64,000 bases of DNA, taken from assembly GCF_018617485.1 (NCBI RefSeq), contig NZ_JACSKH010000001.1:1116001-1180000 (forward strand), read 5' to 3'. The notes under the pieces are model-generated. The model saw only the letters and a program-made list of their open reading frames with translations, searched no databases and was not told the DNA's origin. This DNA comes from Exiguobacterium sp. s124. GTDB taxonomy: Bacteria; Bacillota; Bacilli; Exiguobacteriales; Exiguobacteriaceae. Made by a program: the position numbers and the translations under genes. The stretch's first letter is position 1. Each line of letters starts with the position of its first letter. Positions 7,799 to 17,733 of the stretch are shown here, piece by piece.

Positions 7799-9397
7799 AT
7801 GAGCCAATTGAAACAAGAAGTCGAGAGACGCCGAATATTCGGGATCATCTCTCACCCGGATGCGGGTAAGACGACATTAACAGAGAAATTACTTTTGCAC
7901 GGTGGCGCGATTCGTGAAGCCGGTACCGTCAAAGCGCGTAAAAATTCAAAACATGCGAAGTCAGACTGGATGGAAATTGAGAAGCAGCGTGGAATCTCGG
8001 TTACATCGTCTGTCATGCAATTCATCTATCAAGATAAAGTCGTATCAATCATGGATACACCAGGTCACAATGACTTTGGTGAAGACACATACCGCGTATT
8101 GACATCGGTCGACAGCGCGGTCATGGTCATCGATGCAGCTAAAGGGATCGAGACGCAGACGAAAAAACTTTTCCAAGTGTGTCGGATGCGCGGTATTCCA
8201 ATCTTTACGTTCATGAACAAATTAGACCGTCAGGCAAAAGACCCGCTCGAATTGATGGAAGAACTTGAGGAAGTACTCGGCATGCCTTCCGTTGCCATCA
8301 CATGGCCAATCGGGAGTGGGATGCAGTTCGAAGGGGTCTATGACCGGATGAAAAATGAAGTTCATTTGTTCCGCGGAGACAAGTCAACCCTTCAATTAAG
8401 TGAGGACGGGGTAAACGACCCGGTGCTCGCTGATCATCTATCTGAAGAAAACTTGACGAATCTTCGCGATGAGATTGACCTTCTCGACGGAGCGGGGAAC
8501 GAGATTGATGTAGAGGCGATTCAGAGCGGTAAGTTGACGCCTGTATTCTTCGGGACGGCACTCGTTGACTTCGGTGTGACTGCGTTCTTGAACCATTATT
8601 TGGAGATGTCTCCAGCTCCAGAAGCCCGTAAATCGAACGTAGGCCCAATCAATCCGACATCAGAAGACTTCAGTGGGTTCGTCTTTAAGATTCAAGCCAA
8701 CATGAACCCGGCTCACCGTGACCGGATTGCATTCGTCCGCATCTGTTCAGGTGTGTTCGAGCGTGGAATGGACGTCACGCTTACCCGGACTGGTAAGAAA
8801 ATCAAATTGAGCCAGTCTACACAACTGATGGCCAACGATCGTGAAACGGTCGACCAAGCGTTCGCAGGAGATGTCATCGGGATCTATGACTCAGGTACGT
8901 ATCAAATCGGGGACACGATCACGACATCGAAGCAAAAGATCGCCTTTGAAGCATTGCCGACTTTCCCACCTGAGTTGTTTATGCGTGTGTCGCCTGTCAA
9001 CTCGCTCAAGTCGAAACACTTCCACAAAGGTGTAGAGCAACTCGCGCAAGAAGGGGCAATCCAAGTTTATCGAAACGAATACAATGAGATTTATCTCGGT
9101 GCGGTCGGCCAACTCCAGTTCGAAGTGTTTGAATATCGTTTGAACAATGAATATGGCGTAGACATCCGGATGGAACCTGTATCGTACAGCGTTGCACGTT
9201 GGGTGAAGGACAAGGAATTGAAAGCGTTGAAACCTTTCCAGGACTCACGGAACATGCTCGTTACAGACCGTTGGGAACGTCCAGTCTTCCTTTTCGCGAA
9301 CGAGTTCACGTATGAGCGGTTCGCTGAACGTCATGCAGACGATTTGACGCTCGTCGAGGCACTTGATGTCAACGAAGAGATTGGAACAGAAGAATAA
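7799..9397 (+). CDS. prfC: Peptide chain release factor 3
   Basis: RF3 is a translational GTPase that recycles RF1/RF2 from the ribosome after peptide release. The 532-residue protein, the usual RF3 length, shows the GTPase motifs in order: SHPDAGKTTLTEKL (about 20-33), RGIS switch, DTPGHNDFGEDTYR, and NKLDR. The RF3-specific C-terminal domain follows. The ATG at 7799 has AAGGAAAGG about ten bases upstream; an in-frame ATG at 7829-equivalent positions is not better placed. A plausible promoter (TTGCAA, 16-bp spacer, TAGGAT) lies at 7683-7710. A terminator follows the stop. Confidence 0.95.
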   Translation: MSQLKQEVERRRIFGIISHPDAGKTTLTEKLLLHGGAIREAGTVKARKNSKHAKSDWMEIEKQRGISVTSSVMQFIYQDKVVSIMDTPGHNDFGEDTYRVLTSVDSAVMVIDAAKGIETQTKKLFQVCRMRGIPIFTFMNKLDRQAKDPLELMEELEEVLGMPSVAITWPIGSGMQFEGVYDRMKNEVHLFRGDKSTLQLSEDGVNDPVLADHLSEENLTNLRDEIDLLDGAGNEIDVEAIQSGKLTPVFFGTALVDFGVTAFLNHYLEMSPAPEARKSNVGPINPTSEDFSGFVFKIQANMNPAHRDRIAFVRICSGVFERGMDVTLTRTGKKIKLSQSTQLMANDRETVDQAFAGDVIGIYDSGTYQIGDTITTSKQKIAFEALPTFPPELFMRVSPVNSLKSKHFHKGVEQLAQEGAIQVYRNEYNEIYLGAVGQLQFEVFEYRLNNEYGVDIRMEPVSYSVARWVKDKELKALKPFQDSRNMLVTDRWERPVFLFANEFTYERFAERHADDLTLVEALDVNEEIGTEE

Positions 9398-9402
9398 TTT
9401 GT

Positions 9403-9430
9403 AAACACCTCAGTTTTGAGGTGTTTTTTT
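9403..9430 (+). terminator. Terminator of prfC
   Basis: AAACACCTCA pairs with TGAGGTGTTT around GTTT, followed by T's. Confidence 0.88.
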
Positions 9431-9457
9431 GTCGTTTATCCCTTTCTGAATGAATTG

Positions 9458-9472
9458 ATAAGTTTTACTTAT
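9458..9472. promoter_or_regulatory. CcpC-type citrate box upstream of aconitase
   Basis: ATAA-GTTTTAC-TTAT is exactly the ATAA-N7-TTAT dyad bound by the LysR-type regulator CcpC at the citB promoter of B. subtilis. Its centre is about 60 bases upstream of a start site predicted from TATTAT (9516-9521), close to the -66 position known there. A further ATAA half-site occurs at 9523-9527. No ccpC gene is in the window. Confidence 0.65.
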
Positions 9473-9592
9473 GACTAATTTGTGACGGAATGTATTTTAC
9501 GTCACGCTATACTTGTATTATGATAAATATGTGAAAAGTAAGCGATTACGCATTGTCGTGTGGTCGGCGCTTTCAAAAAGGGGGAAATTGCA

Positions 9593-12307
9593 ATGGAACA
9601 GACGAATGTTTTAGACGCCTTCGCATCTCGGACAACGTTCGAGGCGAACGGGCAATCGTATGATTTTTATCGATTGAAAAAGTTAGAAGAAGAAGGGTTA
9701 ACGAACATCAGTCGTTTACCTTACTCGATTCGCGTTCTTCTCGAATCGGTACTCCGTCAACAAGACGGTCGCGCGATTACAAAAGAACATGTCGAGAACT
9801 TGGCAAAATGGGGTACTGCCGACGTCTCGAAAGACATTGACGTACCGTTCAAGCCGGCACGAGTCGTACTTCAAGATTTCACAGGTGTACCGACAGTCGT
9901 AGATCTCGCGTCACTTCGTAAAGCGATGGCGGACCTAGGTGGAGACCCGAACAAAATCAACCCAGAAATCCCTGTCGATCTCGTCGTCGACCACTCTGTT
10001 CAAGTAGATGCGTACGGATTTGCAGGCGCATTGATGAAAAACATGGATATCGAATTCGAACGTAACGAAGAGCGTTATAAGTTCTTACGTTGGGCTCAGA
10101 CGGCATTCGACAACTACCGTGCCGTGCCACCAGCAACGGGTATCGTTCACCAAGTAAACTTGGAGTACTTGGCATCTGTCGTCCTTGAGAAAGACGATGG
10201 AGCAGGTACGGTTGCGTATCCGGATTCACTCGTCGGGACGGATTCGCATACAACGATGATCAACGGACTTGGTGTCCTTGGTTGGGGAGTAGGAGGAATC
10301 GAGGCGGAAGCGAGTATGCTCGGCCAACCGTCATACTTCCCAGTACCAGAAGTCGTCGGTGTTAAAATCATCGGTGAAGTCAATCCAGGCGTGACAGCGA
10401 CAGACGTTGCCCTCGTCGTGACAGAGATGCTCCGTCATGAAAAAGTTGTCGGCAAATTCGTTGAATTCTTCGGCCCATCGCTTCACACGATGCCACTCTC
10501 AGACCGTGCGACAATCGCAAACATGGCTCCAGAATACGGTGCGACATGTGGATTCTTCCCAGTCGATACGGAAACATTGAACTATATGCGTACAACCGGC
10601 CGTTCTGAAGAATTGATTTCACTCGTTGAAGAATACTCAAAAGCAAACGACCTCTTCTACACGCCAGATCAAGCTGATCCGACGTTCACGAAAGTGTTGA
10701 CGCTCGACTTGTCGAAAGTTCAACCTTCACTTGCAGGTCCGAAACGTCCGCAAGACCGAATCAACCTCTCAGACGTTCAAACTTCGTTCATCGATAGTTT
10801 AAGCGCTCCTGCTGGGAACAGTGGTTTCGGACTTGACCGCTCGGAACTCGAGAAGAAGGCAACTATCAACTATGAAGATGGAGCAGTCGACATGAGCACG
10901 GGAGATGTAGCGATTGCTGCAATCACGAGCTGTACGAACACGTCAAACCCTTACGTTATGGTCGGTGCTGGACTCGTTGCGAAGAAAGCGGTAGAGCGCG
11001 GCTTGACTGTTCCGAAATACGTGAAGACATCACTCGCACCAGGTTCGAAAGTCGTAACGGACTATCTCGACAAAGCCGGCTTGACTTCTTACTTGGACGA
11101 ACTCGGCTTCAACACAGTCGGTTACGGCTGTACGACATGTATCGGAAACTCGGGTCCACTTGACCGTGAAGTCGAAGAAACAATCACGGAGAACGACTTG
11201 CTCGTATCTTCTGTCCTTTCTGGGAACCGTAACTTTGAAGGACGCGTTCACCCGCTCGTGAAAGCGAACTTCTTGGCGTCACCACCACTCGTCGTCGCTT
11301 ACGCACTCGCGGGATCGGTTAACTTCGACATCATGAACGATTCGTTCGGTACGGACAAAGATGGAAATGAAGTGTACTTCAAAGACATCTGGCCATCAAA
11401 CGATGAAATCAAAATGGTCGTACAAGACGTCGTTTCACCAGAAGCGTTCCGTAAAGAGTATGAAACTGTCTTCACTGGTAACGAACGCTGGAACGCGCTT
11501 GACGTACCAGAAGGTAACTTGTATGACTTCTCAGACGAGTCGACATACATCCAAAACCCACCGTTCTTCGAACAACTCGAACCAGAAGCTGGGGAAGTGC
11601 ATGCATTAAATGGATTACGCGTCATCGGGAAGTTCGCGGATTCGGTCACGACTGACCATATCTCGCCAGCTGGATCGTTCTCGAAAACGACACCAGCCGG
11701 TCAATATCTCCTTTCAAAAGGAGTAGAACCGATCGACTTCAACTCATATGGATCACGCCGTGGTAACCATGAAGTCATGATGCGTGGTACGTTTGCAAAC
11801 ATCCGTATCCGTAACCAAGTCGCACCAGGTACAGAAGGTGGATTCACGACTTACTGGCCAACAGGTGAGATCATGCCGATGTACGATGCAGCGATGAAGT
11901 ATAAAGAACAAGGTACTGGTCTTGTCGTCCTTGCTGGAAACGACTACGGAATGGGATCATCTCGTGACTGGGCAGCGAAAGGAACAAACCTCCTTGGCAT
12001 TCGTGCGGTCATCGCACAAAGTTTCGAGCGGATTCACCGTTCAAACCTTGTCATGATGGGTGTGCTTCCACTTCAATTCTTAGAGGGTGAATCAGCAGAG
12101 TCACTCGGATTGACTGGTGAGGAGGCAATCGATATCCAAGTCGATGAGTCTGTTCGTCCACGCGATATCTTAAACGCAAAAGCGACACACGAAAACGGTA
12201 CGGTGACAGAGTTCAAAGTCATCGCTCGTTTCGACTCGGAAGTGGAAATTGATTACTACCGTCACGGTGGAATCTTACAGATGGTTCTCCGTAACAAACT
12301 CAAATAA
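9593..12307 (+). CDS. acnA: Aconitate hydratase
   Basis: Aconitase isomerises citrate to isocitrate in the TCA cycle with a 4Fe-4S cluster. The 904-residue protein is full length for the AcnA/CitB (IRP-like) class. Cluster ligands are visible as [11 protein letters not shown] (about 450) and [13 protein letters not shown] (about 515), and the C-terminal swivel domain has the [10 protein letters not shown] substrate motif. The ATG at 9593 has an AAAAGGGGG site ten bases upstream. The upstream region carries a CcpC-type box. A 12-bp stem terminator follows the gene. Confidence 0.96.
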   Translation: MEQTNVLDAFASRTTFEANGQSYDFYRLKKLEEEGLTNISRLPYSIRVLLESVLRQQDGRAITKEHVENLAKWGTADVSKDIDVPFKPARVVLQDFTGVPTVVDLASLRKAMADLGGDPNKINPEIPVDLVVDHSVQVDAYGFAGALMKNMDIEFERNEERYKFLRWAQTAFDNYRAVPPATGIVHQVNLEYLASVVLEKDDGAGTVAYPDSLVGTDSHTTMINGLGVLGWGVGGIEAEASMLGQPSYFPVPEVVGVKIIGEVNPGVTATDVALVVTEMLRHEKVVGKFVEFFGPSLHTMPLSDRATIANMAPEYGATCGFFPVDTETLNYMRTTGRSEELISLVEEYSKANDLFYTPDQADPTFTKVLTLDLSKVQPSLAGPKRPQDRINLSDVQTSFIDSLSAPAGNSGFGLDRSELEKKATINYEDGAVDMSTGDVAIAAITSCTNTSNPYVMVGAGLVAKKAVERGLTVPKYVKTSLAPGSKVVTDYLDKAGLTSYLDELGFNTVGYGCTTCIGNSGPLDREVEETITENDLLVSSVLSGNRNFEGRVHPLVKANFLASPPLVVAYALAGSVNFDIMNDSFGTDKDGNEVYFKDIWPSNDEIKMVVQDVVSPEAFRKEYETVFTGNERWNALDVPEGNLYDFSDESTYIQNPPFFEQLEPEAGEVHALNGLRVIGKFADSVTTDHISPAGSFSKTTPAGQYLLSKGVEPIDFNSYGSRRGNHEVMMRGTFANIRIRNQVAPGTEGGFTTYWPTGEIMPMYDAAMKYKEQGTGLVVLAGNDYGMGSSRDWAAKGTNLLGIRAVIAQSFERIHRSNLVMMGVLPLQFLEGESAESLGLTGEEAIDIQVDESVRPRDILNAKATHENGTVTEFKVIARFDSEVEIDYYRHGGILQMVLRNKLK

Positions 12308-12320
12308 ACAATCGCTGATC

Positions 12321-12351
12321 AAACCTTCCTTTGAAAAAAGGAAGGTTTTTT
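12321..12351 (+). terminator. Terminator of acnA
   Basis: AAACCTTCCTTT pairs with AAAGGAAGGTTT around GAAA, followed by six T. Confidence 0.9.
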
Positions 12352-12421
12352 CATGAATATGCGATTTTATGGTGAAAGTTTTAAAAGAATCGGGAACAGG
12401 AAGACAGGGAGGGGTGTGCTT

Positions 12422-12916
12422 ATGGTGCAGGAAGAAAATAAGGGCAAGAGTTGGTGGAAACGATTGACACAGCAAAAAGAGGTAGAACCTGATCGGGAAA
12501 TCGACATCACTTTACCTGAATTGCGTCATGCGATTCACGAATATGAACAGACGCTGCCAAAAGGCGTCAATCGTACGGTCCTACTCGATGACACGCAAGA
12601 AATTGACACCAAGCGATTGAAACATCATTTGTCCGGGGTACCGAAACAACGCTTCTATATGTCTAAGGAGACGTTTCATATCGTTCCGGAAGAAGAACGT
12701 GATGTCATTTATGAGATGGACCAAGTGCAACGTGCTCTAGACCTTTACATGGACCAAGAAAAGAAACTGCCACTTCGTAAATTTCAAGACGCATTGCAAT
12801 TAGATTTGACCCGGCTCCGTGATGGCGGCTACCTTAAGACATTGCCAAAAAGACCGTACTATGTGGTGGATGAAACGTTGATTGTTTCACTTGAACCAAA
12901 GGAAACGTCTTCTTGA
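12422..12916 (+). CDS. Conserved hypothetical protein, DUF3939-like
   Basis: A 164-residue soluble, charged protein without signal or membrane segment. Its two halves look like repeats: LRHAIHEYEQTLPKGVN with SGVPKQRFYMSKETFHIV, then VQRALDLYMDQEKKLP with LKTLPKRPYYVVDETLIV. This layout resembles Bacillus DUF3939 proteins, from memory and not certain; no function is known. The ATG at 12422 follows GGGAGGGG. It stands alone between the aconitase terminator and the BCCT transporter. Confidence 0.6.
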   Translation: MVQEENKGKSWWKRLTQQKEVEPDREIDITLPELRHAIHEYEQTLPKGVNRTVLLDDTQEIDTKRLKHHLSGVPKQRFYMSKETFHIVPEEERDVIYEMDQVQRALDLYMDQEKKLPLRKFQDALQLDLTRLRDGGYLKTLPKRPYYVVDETLIVSLEPKETSS

Positions 12917-13041
12917 CAAGACACCTATCTATTTTGCGGTAAATGACACATTTATGGACAGTTAGGGTTGAGACTTGTTTAAAAAGTATGTTAGGGTGGA
13001 AAACGTATATGAAAATAGAAAATTAAATAGGAGTGATTTTT

Positions 13042-14607
13042 ATGGAACGGAAAAGCCGTGTGACGCCTGTATTCGTCATATCTGCAATCATAACGGGATT
13101 ATTCACAATCTGGGGATTATTTCCCGAAAGTCTTCTCGGAAATGCTAGTTTATTGAACGTGACGAGCACGTTACAAGGTTGGCTATCGAACGGGATGGGC
13201 TGGTTCTACTTATTAAGTGCGACCGGATTCTTACTCGTTGCCATCTTTTTAATCTTCTCTCGATACGGTTCGATTCGTCTTGGTAAAGATACGGACCGAC
13301 CTGAGTTTAGTTACATGTCATGGTTCGCCATGTTATTCAGTGCGGGAATGGGGATTGGGCTCATCTTCTGGGGAGCAGCAGAGCCATTGCTCCACTTCCA
13401 TTCGCCACCTTTCTCTTCATTGACACCTGAAGGAGACGCACGGACAGCGATGCGCTATGCCTTCTTCCACTGGGGCTTCCACCCGTGGGCAATCTATGCC
13501 ATGATCGCACTTGCCATCGCTTACTCAACATTCAGAAAAGGACGCCCTGCGACGATTGGGGAAACAATCGGTTCGCTCGTCCACAACCGCTACGAAAAAC
13601 CTGTGAAACAAACGGTCGATATTCTTGCAGTCATTGCGACGGCATTTGGGGTGGCGACTTCACTCGGTTTTGGTGCTCAACAGATTGCCGGTGGTCTTCA
13701 TTATCTCATCCCTGGGGTGCCGAACGCCTTCGTGACACAGTTGATCATCATCGCCGTCGTAACGGTGCTTTATATGATCAGTGCTTCTACCGGCCTTGAT
13801 AAAGGGATTCGTATCTTGAGTAATACGAACATTTTCTTGGCAATCGTTTTACTCGTCGCGACGATGTTCGCCGGACCGACAGCATTCATTTTCGACTTAT
13901 TCACACAAACCGTCGGAACATACTTGCAACAACTTCCTGGTATGAGTTTCCGTACAGCTGCGTTCGAACCGGTTGAACGTGAATGGATCAACGGCTGGAC
14001 AATTTTCTATTGGGCTTGGTGGATTTCTTGGTCACCATTCGTCGGAACATTTATCGCACGCGTATCGAAAGGTCGGACAATTCGTGAGTTTATCATCGGA
14101 ATCCTGCTCGTCCCAACATCATTCGGGCTCTTATGGTTCTCCGTTTTCGGCGGTTCAGCAATCTGGGCTGACTTGTTCGGTGGATACGACTTGATTGGTC
14201 AAGTGAACGAAATCGGGACAGAGGTCGGACTCTTCGCATTGTTTGATACGTTCGGTGGTTTTGGGACAGTACTCAGTATTGTTGCCATCTTCTTGATCTC
14301 GACATTCTTTATTACGTCTGCCGACTCTGCGACATACGTACTCGGGATGCTCACATCGAATGGGAAGCTCGTTCCTCCGATGGGCATTAAAATGACGTGG
14401 GGTGTCATTCAATCATCAATCGCAGCTGTGCTTCTATACGCAGGTGGACTAGATGCCCTGCAAGCCGTAGCAATTCTCGCAGCCTTCCCATTCATCTTCG
14501 TTCTCGTCTTTATGATTGTCGCCTTGTTCAAAGACTTGGCCGATGAACCAGATGAGCGAGATAAATGGTTAGAGGCACAAAAGAAAGATGAAGATAAATT
14601 AGGATAA
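13042..14607 (+). CDS. opuD: BCCT-family glycine betaine transporter, OpuD-like
   Basis: This 521-residue, 12-helix betaine/carnitine/choline transporter takes up an osmoprotectant with Na+. Family motifs are clear: FSAGMGIGLIFWGAAEP (about 95-111) and the substrate-region motif FYWAWWISWSPFVGTFIARV (about 320-339), plus ITSADSAT further on. Overall it reads most like B. subtilis OpuD, which imports glycine betaine; other quaternary amines cannot be excluded. The ATG at 13042 follows TAGGAGTGA. It is monocistronic, with a strong terminator after it. Confidence 0.85.
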   Translation: MERKSRVTPVFVISAIITGLFTIWGLFPESLLGNASLLNVTSTLQGWLSNGMGWFYLLSATGFLLVAIFLIFSRYGSIRLGKDTDRPEFSYMSWFAMLFSAGMGIGLIFWGAAEPLLHFHSPPFSSLTPEGDARTAMRYAFFHWGFHPWAIYAMIALAIAYSTFRKGRPATIGETIGSLVHNRYEKPVKQTVDILAVIATAFGVATSLGFGAQQIAGGLHYLIPGVPNAFVTQLIIIAVVTVLYMISASTGLDKGIRILSNTNIFLAIVLLVATMFAGPTAFIFDLFTQTVGTYLQQLPGMSFRTAAFEPVEREWINGWTIFYWAWWISWSPFVGTFIARVSKGRTIREFIIGILLVPTSFGLLWFSVFGGSAIWADLFGGYDLIGQVNEIGTEVGLFALFDTFGGFGTVLSIVAIFLISTFFITSADSATYVLGMLTSNGKLVPPMGIKMTWGVIQSSIAAVLLYAGGLDALQAVAILAAFPFIFVLVFMIVALFKDLADEPDERDKWLEAQKKDEDKLG

Positions 14608-14612
14608 TCCGG

Positions 14613-14638
14613 AAGGGTCTCATGCGAGACCCTTTTTT
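14613..14638 (+). terminator. Terminator of opuD-like gene
   Basis: AAGGGTCTC pairs with GAGACCCTT around ATGC, then T's. Confidence 0.9.
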
Positions 14639-14709
14639 CAGTCAAAAATATTTTGCTTGTCCTCTTAGCTAGTGTAGGATAGTAAGTGAAGAAACGAGGA
14701 GGATAGGCG

Positions 14710-15387
14710 ATGAAACAACAGATAAAAAAACGGTTGAGCTGGGTCATTTTGGCCGGCATCCTCATTGTCGGAGCATTGCTCGCTTATAATTTTTACGTAC
14801 TCATGAATTTGAATGGTGAAGAGACAGAACAGGTTGAGCCTTTCTACTCGAATGTCGTAATTGGGTACCAAGAGCGTAAACTTCCGAAAGAAGGGGAAAC
14901 ACTCGAAGAACGAGAATATCTCGTCACGTATGATGAAAACGGACATTTCGTCTCTGAAGTCGTGACGGGTCCAAACGTGGGCGCAAAAGCGGAATGGGAC
15001 GGAGAGACGTATTTGGAGTTTAATCCAGATGGAGAAGAAGTCCTGCGACAAGAGACCAATTCTGGAGCAGTCGCACCACATCCTTTCTTGTCACGTGCTA
15101 CGAACGAACAGATTCGTAAATGGTTAGATGATGGCACGCTCGGATCGAGTGAAGGTGAGACGAACTTGGTCGGTCGAACCGCACAAGCGTATGTAAAATC
15201 TGAATCGGCTGAAACGGTTCCGGAAGAATGGATTGAAAATTATCCATCTATTTTCAGTGAAGAAGAGAATAAAGAGACAGTCACATATTATGTTGATGCG
15301 AACGAACGGATTTTGCTAGCGGCAGAATCGCGGAATAACGGGAAGTTGTTCCATTCGATTCGGATGACATCTTTTGAATCAAGATAA
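14710..15387 (+). CDS. Hypothetical membrane-anchored extracytoplasmic protein
   Basis: I do not recognise this family. The 225-residue protein has a basic N-terminus and one hydrophobic segment (about 10-32), then a hydrophilic acidic domain rich in Glu, so it is probably anchored with its C-terminus outside. No Cys is found near the hydrophobic segment, so it is not a lipoprotein. The ATG at 14710 follows GAGGAGGATAG. A hairpin with a weak T-tract (15395-15419) separates it from the AAA+ gene 56 bases downstream. Confidence 0.72.
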   Translation: MKQQIKKRLSWVILAGILIVGALLAYNFYVLMNLNGEETEQVEPFYSNVVIGYQERKLPKEGETLEEREYLVTYDENGHFVSEVVTGPNVGAKAEWDGETYLEFNPDGEEVLRQETNSGAVAPHPFLSRATNEQIRKWLDDGTLGSSEGETNLVGRTAQAYVKSESAETVPEEWIENYPSIFSEEENKETVTYYVDANERILLAAESRNNGKLFHSIRMTSFESR

Positions 15388-15394
15388 TCCGATG

Positions 15395-15419
15395 GGGAGC
15401 AGACGTCATGTCGGCTCCC
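15395..15419 (+). terminator. Hairpin, possible weak terminator
   Basis: GGGAGC-A-GAC pairs with GTC-G-GCTCCC around GTCAT; the following TTGTCGTC is only a weak T-tract. Confidence 0.45.
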
Positions 15420-15443
15420 TTGTCGTCTGAAAGGGAGAACAGG

Positions 15444-17702
15444 ATGAAACAAATTCAAGTTGAACAAGTTCAAACGGATTTGACGAACTGGGAAGCTGGA
15501 GAAAAGATCAATGAGGCGGCACTCTTATCCTACGCGCACTGGTCACGTGCGACTGGACATGAGGAGGAGTTGATTCGTTCATTGACCTTGCTCGCTACGC
15601 ATCGACTCGAGAAGAAAGAATCGATGGACCCGTTATTGAACCGCTGGGTAAAAGAGTTGGAGTCGATGAATGCGTTGCCCCCTGAATTACGTCTATTTCA
15701 ATTGAATGAGCAATTGCGGCGTTCGAAGCAAGCACTTCAAATCGATTGGCCGACACTTCGCGAAGCGGATTATGCCTCGATGAAAGTACAAATTTTGACA
15801 GAATACGAGTCCAAAACATCTGCGTTACTCGACCAACTTGACCAACTGCATGATGAGGTGGAAGCGGCGAAGTCTGATTTACGTGACTCTGAATGGCGGG
15901 GACAACTCGAGAAAATCTTTGAAGCCATCATCGAGGCGATGCAGGAGGTTGCGTCTTTAGAAGATGATACGGCATCTCTGCTCGCATCGATGCAAGGAAA
16001 TTACTTCAGTCGAGAAGCGTTTCGTCGCTTCGGTGAACGTGTTGTGCTCGTCAAGGAGCGACTCGATACAATCTGTCAGTTGTTGCCGGAGCGTAAGAGC
16101 GAGACGCGTTCGAGCGCAATCGAATCACTCGAGGAAATGATCGGTCTTGACGATATAAAAGAGCGTGTGAAGGCGTGGTATCGTTTTCTTCTCTTCCAAA
16201 AGGAACGTGAAAAAGCAGGGTTTTCATCAAAGCACCAACCCTCCCTCCATCTCGTGTTCACGGGTAATCCTGGGACCGGGAAGACGACGCTTGCTCGACT
16301 TATGGCAGAAATCTATTTCGAGCTTGGTTTGCTTAGTCGCCCAGATCTCGTCGAGGCAGATCGCTCAAGCCTCGTCGGGGCGTACGTCGGACAAACGGAA
16401 GAACAAGTGATGAATAAGGTGAAAGAGGCAGAAGGTGGCGTTTTGTTCATCGACGAGGCATACGCGTTAAAACGCCAAGATGCGAGCGGAAGCGATTACG
16501 GACAAGCGGCAATCGATACGCTCGTCGCAGCGATGACGAGTGGCGAATATGCTGGGAAGTTTGTCGTCATCCTTGCCGGTTATCCAGAAGAAATGCGCCA
16601 TTTCCTACTCGCAAACCCAGGTTTACGCTCAAGATTCCCAGAATCAAATCATTATGAGCTACCTAACTATCGGGATGAGGAATTAGTTGCTATTGGAGAA
16701 AAGGTGGCACAGGAAAACAATTACGTGTTAACGGAAGAGGCGAAACGTGCACTTCTAACGCGGATTGACCGCGAACGAGTCGATTCGACGTTTGGGAACG
16801 CGCGAACGGTTCATAACATTTTACTCGATGCGATGTTTAAGAAGGGTTCTCGTTTTGGTGCGGATGCTCCTTTAGATGAAATGGCGCTCTTGAACGAAGA
16901 AGACTTTGATCAACCGATAGATGATTCACACTCAGTATCGCTAGACGATTTGGTCGGTATGGAAGAAGCTAAAGCACAGTTAGCGGAGATTGAAGCACTC
17001 GTAAATGTGCAAAAGAAACGTAAAGCGCTCGGTTTGAAGACGGCGCCGGTCCAGCTCCATATGACACTCACTGGAAATAGTGGTACAGGAAAAACAACTT
17101 TTGCATATTTGTACGCCCAAATGCTGAAGCGTACAGGGTATTTGAAGCGTGGGCATGTCAACGTCGTCAGCCGAGCAGATCTAGTCAGTGGTTATGTGGG
17201 GCAGACCGCTCAAAAAACCAAAGCGGCGATTCGTGACGCACTCGGTGGTGTACTGCTCATTGACGAAGCGTATAGCCTGAATGGGGGAGCGAACGACTAC
17301 GGCCGAGAAGCAATCGATACACTTGTGGATGAGATGCCAAAACATGGAGAGAATCTTGTTGTCGTCCTTGCGGGATATGAAGGCCCAATGCGACGGTTGA
17401 TTGAGTCCAATCCAGGATTAAGTAGTCGTATGAAACGCACGATTCATTTTGAGGATTATTCGCAAGAACAGTTAGTGGAAATCGCAACGAACTACGCAAA
17501 TCAATTTGGCTACGTCATAGATGAGGAAGCGATGGATGCGTTATCGACACGATTAGGTGAAATCAAACACGCGAATGCACGGACTGCCTTGTCCGTCATT
17601 GATGAGTCAATTGCTCGTCAATCATATCGACTCATGTCGGAGGAAGAGAACGAGACGTCACTCCAACAATTATTAGTAGTAGATATTAAGAGTAAACTAT
17701 AA
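15444..17702 (+). CDS. Tandem CbxX/SpoVK-type AAA+ ATPase
   Basis: The 752-residue protein has an N-terminal helical region (about 1-210, with a coiled-coil-like stretch near 110-160) and two complete AAA+ domains of the CbxX/CfxQ (SpoVK) class. The first has Walker A GNPGTGKTT (about 274) and Walker B GGVLFIDEAYAL (about 332); the second has GNSGTGKTT (about 543) and GGVLLIDEAYSL (about 601). Both Walker B motifs keep the catalytic Glu and both domains have the SRFPE/SRMKR-type sensor region, so both look active. B. subtilis SpoVK has one such domain. Partner and substrate are unknown; no Rubisco or type VII secretion genes are adjacent. The ATG at 15444 follows AAAGGGAG. Confidence 0.85.
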   Translation: MKQIQVEQVQTDLTNWEAGEKINEAALLSYAHWSRATGHEEELIRSLTLLATHRLEKKESMDPLLNRWVKELESMNALPPELRLFQLNEQLRRSKQALQIDWPTLREADYASMKVQILTEYESKTSALLDQLDQLHDEVEAAKSDLRDSEWRGQLEKIFEAIIEAMQEVASLEDDTASLLASMQGNYFSREAFRRFGERVVLVKERLDTICQLLPERKSETRSSAIESLEEMIGLDDIKERVKAWYRFLLFQKEREKAGFSSKHQPSLHLVFTGNPGTGKTTLARLMAEIYFELGLLSRPDLVEADRSSLVGAYVGQTEEQVMNKVKEAEGGVLFIDEAYALKRQDASGSDYGQAAIDTLVAAMTSGEYAGKFVVILAGYPEEMRHFLLANPGLRSRFPESNHYELPNYRDEELVAIGEKVAQENNYVLTEEAKRALLTRIDRERVDSTFGNARTVHNILLDAMFKKGSRFGADAPLDEMALLNEEDFDQPIDDSHSVSLDDLVGMEEAKAQLAEIEALVNVQKKRKALGLKTAPVQLHMTLTGNSGTGKTTFAYLYAQMLKRTGYLKRGHVNVVSRADLVSGYVGQTAQKTKAAIRDALGGVLLIDEAYSLNGGANDYGREAIDTLVDEMPKHGENLVVVLAGYEGPMRRLIESNPGLSSRMKRTIHFEDYSQEQLVEIATNYANQFGYVIDEEAMDALSTRLGEIKHANARTALSVIDESIARQSYRLMSEEENETSLQQLLVVDIKSKL

Positions 17703-17733
17703 TACACTATTGGTAGGAAAGAAGGATGATTCA

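Noticed and set aside
12977-12999. GTTTAA ... GGGTGG resembling a sigma-B promoter before the OpuD-like gene
   Set aside because: The spacer is only 11 bases (sigma-B needs about 13-15) and the -10 has two mismatches, so it is not supported despite sigma-B control of related genes in B. subtilis.
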